Part shown: piece by piece, positions 5,319-11,670 of the stretch
Numbering within the stretch: the first letter of the stretch is position 1
How the letters are laid out: each line of letters starts with the position of its first letter
Virus record (IMG/VR): IMGVR_UViG_3300042868_002495
Span: 1 to 28,821 of that record
DNA: 28,821 nucleotides
Reading direction: 5' to 3' (one strand)
From: a virus
Notes under the pieces: generated by a model
The model's database searches: none
Seen by the model: the letters and a program-made list of their open reading frames with translations, nothing else
Told to the model about the DNA's origin: nothing
Made by a program: the position numbers and the translations under genes

Positions 5319-6534
5319 CTATTCAGAAGACAACATAATGGGTGCATTTATAATGTCCGATTATGCAAAGACAAAATTACCAAGTGTAAACCCTAAATGG
5401 TTTAACGACTTCAATTCAAGGGTTGTGACTATAATGCAACAACTTTACTACGATAGTAAACCAATAGCATTACACACTTTATTCCCATTTTTTAAAGATT
5501 ATGCATTTCAGTTGACGGATTTTACACGAAAATTCGTCACAGATAAAACTTTAGATTATGATTTGTTATTACTTGAAGTAAATTACAAGAAAACAAAACT
5601 GGTTGAAGATGTCGCTAAAATCGATTTTAACGATGAATTAAACGACTTACAGAATAAATTGGATATATGTATTCAAGAAAGTAGAATAAGCGTTAAAAAT
5701 CAAATAAAACCAATGTCAAAAGTAATTGGTAATGTATTAGACGAATTACAACAAAGAATTGATAGGGGAAATACACTTGAAGGTTTACCTACTGGATGGA
5801 GATATTTGGACAAATACATTGGTGGATGGTCAAAAGGTAACTTAGTTGTGATAGGTGCGAGACCAGGAATGGGCAAAACTGCACTCGGTTTAAATTTCTG
5901 TATTGAAGGTTGTAAATTTGCAAAGTATTTATTTGTTTCAATTGAAATGTCAGATGAAGAATTAGCCAAAAGGCAAATTAGTTATTTCTCTAACATTGAA
6001 AATTATAAAATTCGCAACGCTAATATGACATCTAAAGACATCGAAAACATATCTGAGATGTTATACAACAACGAACACGACTTTGATGTGATAGATTCAA
6101 AAGATAATAACGTGTTTAGTATAATATCGGTGTGTAAATTATTGAAAGCCCGTAAAGGTTTAGATGTGGTTGTAATTGATTACTTGCAAAAGATGGATGC
6201 AAACGAAAAAGATACTCGTAAAAATGTAGCGACTATTTCAACTGCGTTAAAAAACTTTGCACGTGAAACTGGAGTTACTGTGATTGCACTTGCACAATTA
6301 AATCGTGACGGCAAAGAAGATAGACCACAACTTACAGATTTAAAAGAATCAGGACAGATAGAACAAGACGCTGATGTCGTTTTGTTTCCTTATCGACCAT
6401 CGTATTATTTAGATGTAAAGCCTGATGTTGAAATGGATTGTGAGTTAATCATTGGTAAAAATCGTCACGGTCAATGCATAGACATTCCAATGAGTTTTGA
6501 AGGTAAGTACACACGTTATAAAGAAATATTATGA
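5311..6534 (+). CDS. dnaB: DnaB-like replicative DNA helicase
   Basis: A 407-residue member of the DnaB/RecA-fold hexameric helicases that unwinds DNA ahead of the phage fork. An N-terminal domain resembling DnaB-N (E-D-N-I-M-G-A-F-I) is followed by G-L-P-T-G-W-R-Y-L-D (about 158-167), Walker A G-A-R-P-G-M-G-K-T (182-190), I-E-M-S, Walker B V-V-V-I-D-Y-L-Q, the L-A-Q-L-N-R motif, and D-L-K-E-S-G-Q-I-E-Q-D-A-D near the end. It is somewhat shorter than cellular DnaB, mainly in the N-terminal half. It overlaps the loader-like gene upstream and the methylase downstream (ATGA), so it lies in one replication operon. Confidence 0.93.
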   Translation: MINYSEDNIMGAFIMSDYAKTKLPSVNPKWFNDFNSRVVTIMQQLYYDSKPIALHTLFPFFKDYAFQLTDFTRKFVTDKTLDYDLLLLEVNYKKTKLVEDVAKIDFNDELNDLQNKLDICIQESRISVKNQIKPMSKVIGNVLDELQQRIDRGNTLEGLPTGWRYLDKYIGGWSKGNLVVIGARPGMGKTALGLNFCIEGCKFAKYLFVSIEMSDEELAKRQISYFSNIENYKIRNANMTSKDIENISEMLYNNEHDFDVIDSKDNNVFSIISVCKLLKARKGLDVVVIDYLQKMDANEKDTRKNVATISTALKNFARETGVTVIALAQLNRDGKEDRPQLTDLKESGQIEQDADVVLFPYRPSYYLDVKPDVEMDCELIIGKNRHGQCIDIPMSFEGKYTRYKEIL

Positions 6535-7145
6535 TAAGCGAAGTTAAAAATATGGACTGCATGGAATATATGCAGCAGTTTCCTGATAACTATTTTGAGT
6601 TGGCTATTGTTGACCCGCCGTATGGGATTAATGTTAAAACAAGAATATTTAACGATAATAAAAAATGGGATAATCAAATACCATCAAAAGAATATTTTGA
6701 TGAATTATTTAGAGTTTCAAAAAATCAAATTATTTGGGGTGGTAATTATTTTTTAGATTATTTATCGCCTACGGCTTGTTATATTATTTGGGATAAAAAA
6801 ATGACAGATAAACATCTTATGTCTATGTCAGAATTTGCGTGGACTTCTTTTAATACAAAAAATTTAATATTTAGACAACCACCAGTAGGGGATAGAGGTT
6901 TTTATAATATTGATGGAAAAAGAATTCATCCAACTCAAAAAAGTATAAAATTATACCAATGGTTATTACAAAACTATGCAAAGCCAAATGATAAAATTTT
7001 AGATACTCATTTAGGTTCAGGAAGTTCACGTATTGCAGCCGATATGGAAGGGTTTGATTTTTACGCTTGTGAACTTGACAAAGATTATTTTGATGCAAGT
7101 TGCAAAAGATTTGAAGAATACAAACAACAATTAAAACTATTATGA
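6531..7145 (+). CDS. DNA adenine N6-methyltransferase
   Basis: A 204-residue SAM-dependent DNA methylase. The catalytic motif D-P-P-Y-G (28-32) comes first, H-P-T-Q-K-S lies at 133-138, and the SAM-binding motif D-T-H-L-G-S-G-S-S at 158-166. Motif IV before motif I is the beta-class order. No restriction endonuclease partner is adjacent, so it is best read as an orphan phage methylase that would mark phage DNA against host restriction or time replication. There is little room between the motifs for a target-recognition domain, so the site is probably short, but it cannot be predicted. The middle of the gene is strongly A/T-rich compared with dnaB. Confidence 0.88.
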   Translation: MISEVKNMDCMEYMQQFPDNYFELAIVDPPYGINVKTRIFNDNKKWDNQIPSKEYFDELFRVSKNQIIWGGNYFLDYLSPTACYIIWDKKMTDKHLMSMSEFAWTSFNTKNLIFRQPPVGDRGFYNIDGKRIHPTQKSIKLYQWLLQNYAKPNDKILDTHLGSGSSRIAADMEGFDFYACELDKDYFDASCKRFEEYKQQLKLL

Positions 7146-7591
7146 TAGATTATTATGTTTTATATCTCAAAGAACGTCGCCAAGTGCGATATTTAGAAAA
7201 CAAAGTAGAAGTAAGCGAACGAAACTACCAAAAAGAAATACAACGCTTAAAGGAAATGATTATAAACCCAATCCACAAGATGAACAAGAACAAAGAACTA
7301 ACAGAAATTTTGCAAAAGGTTTGTGATGCCAGTGGTATTATGCCACACGACATAATTTCCAAGAACAGAAAGCGTGAAATAGTTATAGCACGTCAACTAT
7401 TTTGTTATATCACAGTCAAATATTTTAACTACACTTTAAAGAACGTAGGTAATTTTTTAATTCGTGACCATAGCACCGTTATACATAGCGTAAACGCTTA
7501 CACAGATTATTTACAAATGAGATACAAAAACGAAACTGCAATATATGAGGATGCAAAAAACCTTTTATCAATTGGTGATGCAAAAGGATAA
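7142..7591 (+). CDS. DnaA domain IV-like DNA-binding protein
   Basis: A 149-residue protein with an N-terminal coiled-coil-like segment (about 8-40) and a C-terminal domain resembling DnaA domain IV. That domain shows R-E-I-V-I-A-R-Q-L-F-C-Y-I (78-90), T-L-K-N-V-G-N-F-L (98-106) and R-D-H-S-T-V-I-H-S (108-116), the counterpart of the DnaA signature R-D-H-T-T-V. There is no Walker A/B, so the AAA+ ATPase part is missing. It sits in the replication operon (ATGA overlap with the methylase), so it may mark the phage origin or compete for host DnaA boxes. Fold assignment is fairly firm; the role is inferred. Confidence 0.78.
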   Translation: MIDYYVLYLKERRQVRYLENKVEVSERNYQKEIQRLKEMIINPIHKMNKNKELTEILQKVCDASGIMPHDIISKNRKREIVIARQLFCYITVKYFNYTLKNVGNFLIRDHSTVIHSVNAYTDYLQMRYKNETAIYEDAKNLLSIGDAKG

Positions 7592-7694
7592 ATATCAGGA
7601 AGTGTACTGCTTAAATTCTGAAGAAGAAGTTGCCTACTATAAAAAAAAAGCAGAGAAAAATGGATATAAATTTGTAGAATTGAAAAAAATATAG
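7578..7694 (+). CDS. 38-residue peptide of unknown function
   Basis: A short frame starting inside the DnaA-like gene (14-nt overlap) and ending at TAG 7692-7694, just before the sigma-like gene. It encodes a charged peptide, M-Q-K-D-K-Y-Q-E-V-Y ... V-A-Y-Y-K-K-K-A-E-K-N-G-Y-K-F-V-E-L. The E-E-V-A-Y-Y-K-K-K-A-x-x-x-G-Y pattern looks like a genuine helix-strand unit rather than random frame. It fills the only gap in the operon. Confidence 0.5.
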   Translation: MQKDKYQEVYCLNSEEEVAYYKKKAEKNGYKFVELKKI

Positions 7695-7700
7695 TAATAT

Positions 7701-8201
7701 TTGCACATCAAAGATAAAATACTTATAGAAATTGCAAAATCAGAATGGCTTTATAAGGCGTCAAAAACAATATCGCCACTATTCCACGACGACTTAGCAC
7801 AACATCTTTTACTTATTTTATGTGAAATGCCTGATGACAAGTTAATTAAAGTTTACAACGATGGTTATATTAAATTATTTTGCATCAAAATAATGTGGTC
7901 GCAAAGCTCAACACCACGTCAAAAGTTCTACGACGTTATGAAGCCCATTGGATTATTTGATATTGAAAATGTACAGATAGAATATTTAAACACTATTGAC
8001 GATGCAATTGAAAAAGAAAATAAATATAAACTGATTGAGAATGTAGTAAGCAAAAACAAATGGTATGAGCGGGAAATCTTTACAATGTGGTCGAATGGTG
8101 AAAGTGCAAGGTCAATCCACCGTAAAACCAAAATAACATTGCGTGAAGTACTACGAGTAATCAAAGACATAAAAAGACAAATCATAAACGAATATGAATA
8201 A
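7701..8201 (+). CDS. Sigma-70-like transcription factor
   Basis: A 166-residue protein shaped like a minimal sigma factor. The N-terminal part (D-D-L-A-Q-H-L-L-L-I-L-C-E-M-P-D-D-K-L, about 29-47, then F-C-I-K-I-M-W-S-Q-S-S-T-P-R-Q-K-F-Y-D) resembles the helical region-2-like segment of Bacteroidota phage sigma proteins. The C-terminal part (E-R-E-I-F-T-M-W-S-N-G-E-S-A-R-S-I-H, about 114-131, then T-L-R-E-V-L-R-V-I-K) is a region-4-type HTH. The only upstream start is TTG at 7701, six nt after an in-frame TAA; no ATG occurs before Met42. It is the best candidate to read the late motif found before 14791, 20927, 21546 and 23647. Confidence 0.68.
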   Translation: MHIKDKILIEIAKSEWLYKASKTISPLFHDDLAQHLLLILCEMPDDKLIKVYNDGYIKLFCIKIMWSQSSTPRQKFYDVMKPIGLFDIENVQIEYLNTIDDAIEKENKYKLIENVVSKNKWYEREIFTMWSNGESARSIHRKTKITLREVLRVIKDIKRQIINEYE

Positions 8202-8376
8202 ACTTAAAGCATTTTATATTCGGATAATGCAATACCACGATATAGACAAAACAATAAAACACGAAATAAAGAAAGACTATGAATTTATTAAAAATCATTA
8301 TTGTATGCCTACTGATGACAATAGGCTACAAAGCGAGGGAATTAAAAGAGAAGGACGAAATAACGTACCTAAATAA
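8194..8376 (+). CDS. Small protein of unknown function
   Basis: A 60-residue basic frame that starts 8 nt inside the sigma-like gene. The first 33 residues (K-A-F-Y-I-R-I-M-Q-Y ... K-H-E-I-K-K-D-Y-E-F-I) look helical and protein-like, while the last part overlaps the next frame by 98 nt and looks less natural. Either it is a true overlapping gene or its end is affected by a sequence error. No function recognised. Confidence 0.42.
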   Translation: MNKLKAFYIRIMQYHDIDKTIKHEIKKDYEFIKNHYCMPTDDNRLQSEGIKREGRNNVPK

Positions 8377-8491
8377 CAAAATAAACACTTTACAACAACA
8401 ACTAACAAATGTATTCACTTATCGAAATAATTGGCATATCGAGTCTCGCAATAATCATTGCTACAGTTATGACACCACAACTACCAAGTAA
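8279..8491 (+). CDS. Membrane-anchored coiled-coil protein, possible spanin-like
   Basis: A 70-residue frame with an N-terminal hydrophobic helix (L-L-K-I-I-I-V-C-L-L-M-T-I-G, 3-16) followed by a charged coiled-coil-like stretch (about 18-43). The helix-plus-coil design resembles the inner-membrane partner of Rz-type spanins, but small membrane proteins of other functions look the same. The last 27 residues lie over the next gene and are poor in helical character. A one-base error near 8395 would end the frame just before the ATG at 8409. Role uncertain. Confidence 0.48.
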   Translation: MNLLKIIIVCLLMTIGYKARELKEKDEITYLNNKINTLQQQLTNVFTYRNNWHIESRNNHCYSYDTTTTK

Positions 8492-8633
8492 ATTAAGAAT
8501 CAAACCTTTGACGTGTGAAAGTTGCATTGCATTTCATATTGCGTTAGGTTACTTCTTTAATACCTGGCACATTGCTTGTATTATACCAGCTTCTTTATGT
8601 TACATTTTAGCTTACAAATTATATAGATTATGA
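8409..8633 (+). CDS. Small multi-pass membrane protein
   Basis: A 74-residue protein with two or three hydrophobic segments (about 5-21, 39-49 and 52-69) and a central K-P-L-T-C-E-S-C-I-A-F-H motif. The K-P-x-x-C-x-x-C-x-x-F arrangement between membrane segments is one I associate with small Bacteroidota phage membrane proteins of unknown function. The two Cys could form a metal or disulfide pair. It overlaps 83 nt of the preceding frame and ends on the start of the next gene (ATGA). Confidence 0.68.
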   Translation: MYSLIEIIGISSLAIIIATVMTPQLPSKLRIKPLTCESCIAFHIALGYFFNTWHIACIIPASLCYILAYKLYRL

Positions 8634-8935
8634 AAACCGAACACATAGATTTTATTTTAGAAGTCGAGCAGTATTTAACTGCATTCAGAAAAACAATGGT
8701 TATGAGAATGCCACCAGCCGACGAAAACAAAGTACGTGCAATTCATCAAGAAGTAATGGGAAATCCGATACCAATGTGTGGTAGTTGCTTTGTAGATTCA
8801 TTTACATCACTTGTGATAAGAGCAAGATTTGAAAAGGAAACTCAGATACCAACAATTAGTGAAATAGAAAACAACGCTTTAATTTTAGCACAATTAGCAG
8901 ACGATGAGCAAAAGCCAAAACGTAGAAAGAAATAG
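8630..8935 (+). CDS. Phage protein of unknown function with a C-x-x-C motif
   Basis: A 101-residue helical protein with N-P-I-P-M-C-G-S-C-F-V-D-S-F-T-S-L-V (about 45-62) and a very basic C-terminus (K-P-K-R-R-K-K). One C-x-x-C is present, without a second pair. The basic tail suggests nucleic acid contact. No family function is known to me. It starts on the stop of the membrane protein gene and overlaps the methyltransferase gene by 32 nt. Confidence 0.66.
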   Translation: MKTEHIDFILEVEQYLTAFRKTMVMRMPPADENKVRAIHQEVMGNPIPMCGSCFVDSFTSLVIRARFEKETQIPTISEIENNALILAQLADDEQKPKRRKK

Positions 8936-9485
8936 TTTTAACGGAACTTGGAATGATGCCAAATGTTTTGAACACGAAATGAAACTTTCGATTAATATGG
9001 ATAATCAAGGTTATGTATCGATGTTTGAAAACACGGCTAAAAAAATACGAGAGATAACCAATGCAAAATCGTTCACAGACTGCGGTGGTGGTATGGGTGT
9101 CTATGCCTATGCAATGCGTGATATCCTTAACAAGTACTATGACTTATCACCCTTACATTGTGAGTATGCCAGTAAATATATTCCTAAAGAGAAAATCATT
9201 CAAGGAGACTTCACAACTCTTAAAATAGATGAAAAGGAATTGGTATCTTCAATTGAAGTAATGGAACATATCGAAGATGAAAAACTCATTCCATTTTTAA
9301 CTAACTTGCAATGCAAGTATTTTCATTTTTCAAGCACACCACACAAAACAGATTTTGATGAAGAATGGGGGCATATTAACATCAAGCAAGAAAACGAATG
9401 GATAAAACTATTTGAGGACTGTGGTTTTAAATATCATAGCAATGTAGATTTACCAACAACTTGGAGTTTATTATTTAGCAAATGA
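8904..9485 (+). CDS. Class I SAM-dependent methyltransferase
   Basis: A 193-residue Rossmann-fold methyltransferase. The SAM site F-T-D-C-G-G-G-M-G-V-Y-A lies at 57-68, D-L-S at 80-82 follows as the second acidic strand, and S-S-I-E-V-M-E-H-I-E-D at 115-125 is the typical motif after strand 4. No DPPY motif is present, so it is not an N6-adenine DNA methylase; a small molecule, sugar, protein or RNA are all possible substrates. A glycosyltransferase lies 2 kb downstream, which would fit a surface or nucleotide modification, but nothing links them directly. Confidence 0.78.
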   Translation: MSKSQNVERNSFNGTWNDAKCFEHEMKLSINMDNQGYVSMFENTAKKIREITNAKSFTDCGGGMGVYAYAMRDILNKYYDLSPLHCEYASKYIPKEKIIQGDFTTLKIDEKELVSSIEVMEHIEDEKLIPFLTNLQCKYFHFSSTPHKTDFDEEWGHINIKQENEWIKLFEDCGFKYHSNVDLPTTWSLLFSK

Positions 9486-9742
9486 AAAAACACACAAAGA
9501 TTTATATGGACTATTTCGGCTATCATACAACATCGTGGATTCCGTGTGAAATTTGTGGCAATGCTGGTAATGATATTCACCACATAGAATGTCGTGGAAT
9601 GGGTGGAACTAAAAAAGAAGATACGATTGAAAACTTAATGTGTCTTTGCAGAGGTCATCATATTGCCTACGGCGATAAAAAACAACACAAAGAGATGTTA
9701 AAAGAAGTGCATTTGAATTTTATGAAGTACAATAAAAAATGA
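9482..9742 (+). CDS. HNH endonuclease
   Basis: An 86-residue HNH protein. Zinc-type pairs C-E-I-C (22-25) and C-R-G-H (56-59) frame the catalytic D-I-H-H-I (31-35) and E-N-L (50-52), and the domain ends in H-H at 59-60. Small HNH proteins beside terminase genes assist DNA cleavage during packaging in HK97-like phages; the same is plausible here because the small terminase follows within 600 nt. Overlaps on both sides are ATGA. Confidence 0.86.
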   Translation: MKKHTKIYMDYFGYHTTSWIPCEICGNAGNDIHHIECRGMGGTKKEDTIENLMCLCRGHHIAYGDKKQHKEMLKEVHLNFMKYNKK

Positions 9743-10272
9743 ACGACCATAATTTAAGACCAACACAAAAGGGTCAAATAAGAAACCCAAATGGAAGACC
9801 AAAAGGTAAAAGCAAAAGAACATTTTTAAAAGAATTAATAAAAGATATTATACACTTATACAAAAGAGAAATTAACCCATATACAAAAAGATTAATTTAT
9901 GATTTATATCAAATGTCAATATCTGATTATTCTCATAATGTTATTAATGATAGTATTTCGCATTTGTATTTTATGGAAAGTGATTTTGGTATTAAAATAG
10001 GGATTTCAAAAGATGTAAATCAAAGATTAAAACAAATTAAAAATTATGCACCAACAACAACAATTATTAAAACAATTAAATTTGCTGGTAATTATGAAAA
10101 ATTATTACACAAGAAATTTAAAAAGCAAAATATAAAAAACAATCCTTTGTATGGGGTAGAATGGTTTTATAAAAATGATGACTTATATTCGTTTATTGTT
10201 GAAACAAACACAATATTAGATTTAGCAAATGAGTTTAATCATTCAATACCAAAACAACTGCAATTATTTTAA
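9739..10272 (+). CDS. Small-terminase-like N-terminus joined to a T5orf172/GIY-YIG domain
   Basis: A 177-residue two-part protein. Residues 10-25 (K-G-Q-I-R-N-P-N-G-R-P-K-G-K) match the DUF5681-type signature that also opens the small terminase gene downstream. Residues about 75-155 have the T5orf172 layout of the GIY-YIG superfamily: L-Y-F-M-E (76-80), I-K-I-G-I-S (85-90), R96 (catalytic Arg position), Y-E-K-L-L-H-K-K-F (119-127) and V-E-W-F (140-143). The gene is far more A/T-rich than the terminase gene after it. It looks like a selfish or accessory nuclease that captured a terminase-like DNA-binding end. Domain calls are confident; function is inferred. Confidence 0.74.
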   Translation: MNDHNLRPTQKGQIRNPNGRPKGKSKRTFLKELIKDIIHLYKREINPYTKRLIYDLYQMSISDYSHNVINDSISHLYFMESDFGIKIGISKDVNQRLKQIKNYAPTTTIIKTIKFAGNYEKLLHKKFKKQNIKNNPLYGVEWFYKNDDLYSFIVETNTILDLANEFNHSIPKQLQLF

Positions 10273-10292
10273 AAATACAGAACAATAACAGA

Positions 10293-10655
10293 ATGAGCAA
10301 AGAAGATTTAATACCATACAAACCTGGTCAAAGTGGAAACCCTAACGGACGACCAAAAAAGATTGTTACCAAACTTAAAGAACTTGGTTATAGCAAAGAC
10401 GATATCAATCAGACGTATATGAATATGTGTGCAATGAATAGGCAAGAACTTGAACTAATCGACAAAGATAAAACTGGTCAATATACAATCATTGAGCAAA
10501 TCATTGCGGGGTCATTGGTCAAAGCCCACGACAAAAATTCTTTATTTAATCTTGAGACTTTAGTTACAAGGGTACACGGCAAACCAAAAGAGACGCTTGA
10601 CAACAATATAAAAACAGACGAGCCAATAATAATCACTTTAAATTTAAAACAATAA
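10293..10655 (+). CDS. terS: Probable small terminase subunit (DUF5681-type)
   Basis: A 120-residue protein that opens with Y-K-P-G-Q-S-G-N-P-N-G-R-P-K-K (9-23), the DUF5681 signature typical of small terminase-like proteins, followed by helices (I-V-T-K-L-K-E-L-G-Y ... V-T-R-V-H-G-K-P-K). It would recognise the packaging site and hand DNA to the large subunit at 12674. Spacing from the large subunit (2 kb, with six genes between) is larger than usual. The assignment rests on the N-terminal motif and location. Confidence 0.68.
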   Translation: MSKEDLIPYKPGQSGNPNGRPKKIVTKLKELGYSKDDINQTYMNMCAMNRQELELIDKDKTGQYTIIEQIIAGSLVKAHDKNSLFNLETLVTRVHGKPKETLDNNIKTDEPIIITLNLKQ

Positions 10656-10679
10656 AACCAAATTGCTCAAATTTAAATA

Positions 10680-11024
10680 ATGGAACACAATTCTGATTTT
10701 AAATACGATTTAATATTTGGCATCGAGGGTGAATTATCATTTGCAGATTTAGTAAATAAAAAAGTAGAAGTTAAAAGGGATAGGGTCGCACATAAAACTG
10801 GCAATTTATTTATAGAATATGAAAGTAGAAATAAACCAAGTGGAATTGCAACAAGTAAATCAGATTTTTACGCTTATTATATTTCGGATGTTTGTATTTT
10901 GATTAGCACAGAAAAATTAAAAGATATTTGTAGAAAATATTTAAACACAAATAAAGATATTAAAGGGGGTGATAACAACACATCCAAAGGAATATTATTA
11001 CCAGTAATCGAATTATTTAAATAA
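10680..11024 (+). CDS. PD-(D/E)XK superfamily protein (phage nuclease-like)
   Basis: A 114-residue protein with K-Y-D-L-I-F-G (8-14), K-K-V-E-V-K-R-D (27-34, the E-x-K core), then G-N-L-F-I-E-Y-E-S-R (41-50) and K-P-S-G-I-A-T-S-K-S-D (52-62). This is the pattern of small Hjc-like phage nucleases and their relatives. The acidic and lysine residues of the active site are present, so it is probably catalytic; the substrate is unknown. Like the nucleases at 4138 and 9739, it is more A/T-rich than its neighbours. Confidence 0.66.
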   Translation: MEHNSDFKYDLIFGIEGELSFADLVNKKVEVKRDRVAHKTGNLFIEYESRNKPSGIATSKSDFYAYYISDVCILISTEKLKDICRKYLNTNKDIKGGDNNTSKGILLPVIELFK

Positions 11025-11042
11025 CATAAAACAAAACAAACA

Positions 11043-11267
11043 ATGACAGAAACAATTTATCTCGGGAATGGTTGGGAAGACCAGTACGGAAACAATGTAT
11101 CAATTAACATCGAAAAACTAAATCAAGCCATTGCAAGTGGAAAACTTGAAGTCAACAAATATGGCGATGTGAAGTTAAGAATTGGCAAACTTAAAACGCC
11201 AAACGAAAAAAGCAAAGCGACTCATTATGTTGCAGTACCTAAACCAAAGAATGATTTGCCGTTCTGA
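11043..11267 (+). CDS. Conserved-looking small phage protein
   Basis: A 74-residue protein: Y-L-G-N-G-W-E-D-Q-Y-G-N-N-V-S-I-N near the start, then Y-G-D-V-K-L-R-I-G-K-L-K and A-T-H-Y-V-A-V-P near the end. It appears to be a compact beta-rich domain. The pattern seems familiar from Bacteroidota phages, but I know no function. The next gene begins on its last base. Confidence 0.68.
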   Translation: MTETIYLGNGWEDQYGNNVSINIEKLNQAIASGKLEVNKYGDVKLRIGKLKTPNEKSKATHYVAVPKPKNDLPF

Positions 11268-11488
11268 TGAAAGCGATTCTTGAATTTAATTTGCCCGAGG
11301 ATAATGAAGATTTCAATATCGCAATTGACGGTGTAAAATGGTCTTGGGCTATGTGGCGTATAGACCAACATTTAAGAAATCAACTTAAATATGAATCGGA
11401 AGGAATTTCAGAAGATACATTTAAGGCAATTGAAAAATGCCGTGAAAAACTACACGAAATACTAAATGAAGAAGGGCTAAAACTATGA
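11267..11488 (+). CDS. Small helical phage protein of unknown function
   Basis: A 73-residue protein beginning M-K-A-I-L-E-F-N-L-P-E-D, followed by I-D-G-V-K-W-S-W-A-M-W-R-I-D-Q-H-L-R and a helical end with A-I-E-K-C-R-E-K-L-H-E-I-L. The E-F-N-L-P-E-D start with a later D-Q-x-L-R is a recurring phage pattern without assigned function. It shares one base with the preceding stop and overlaps the next start (ATGA). Confidence 0.7.
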   Translation: MKAILEFNLPEDNEDFNIAIDGVKWSWAMWRIDQHLRNQLKYESEGISEDTFKAIEKCREKLHEILNEEGLKL

Positions 11489-11670
11489 AAGCCAGTTGGA
11501 GATTAACCGAAGAACAAAAACCAAGTGATGAACGTGAAGTAATAGGTAACTATTCATTCGGCAATCAATTGATAAAATTTGACGGAGAGTATTGGTACGA
11601 CACCACATCGGAAATAGTAGTGAGTGAACCTTTGTATTGGATGCATATTCCCAATTTACCACACGAATGA
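11485..11670 (+). CDS. DUF551-like small phage protein
   Basis: A 61-residue protein with the DUF551 layout: an early W (residue 5), E-x-x-P-S-D-E-R-E-V-I (10-20), a strand pair, and a final L-Y-W-M-H-I-P-N-L-P in place of the usual H-W-M-P-L-P. Function unknown. It sits immediately before the glycosyltransferase (ATGA). Confidence 0.68.
   Translation: MKASWRLTEEQKPSDEREVIGNYSFGNQLIKFDGEYWYDTTSEIVVSEPLYWMHIPNLPHE

Noticed and set aside
7696-7703. AATATTTG as a promoter of the sigma-like gene
   Set aside because: It overlaps the only possible start codon, so the mRNA would begin after it; no second start codon follows until Met42.
11637-11666. TTG start extending the glycosyltransferase by 10 residues
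   Set aside because: The ATG at 11667 overlaps the previous stop (ATGA) and gives the usual M-R-I-L-V-L start of GT-B enzymes.
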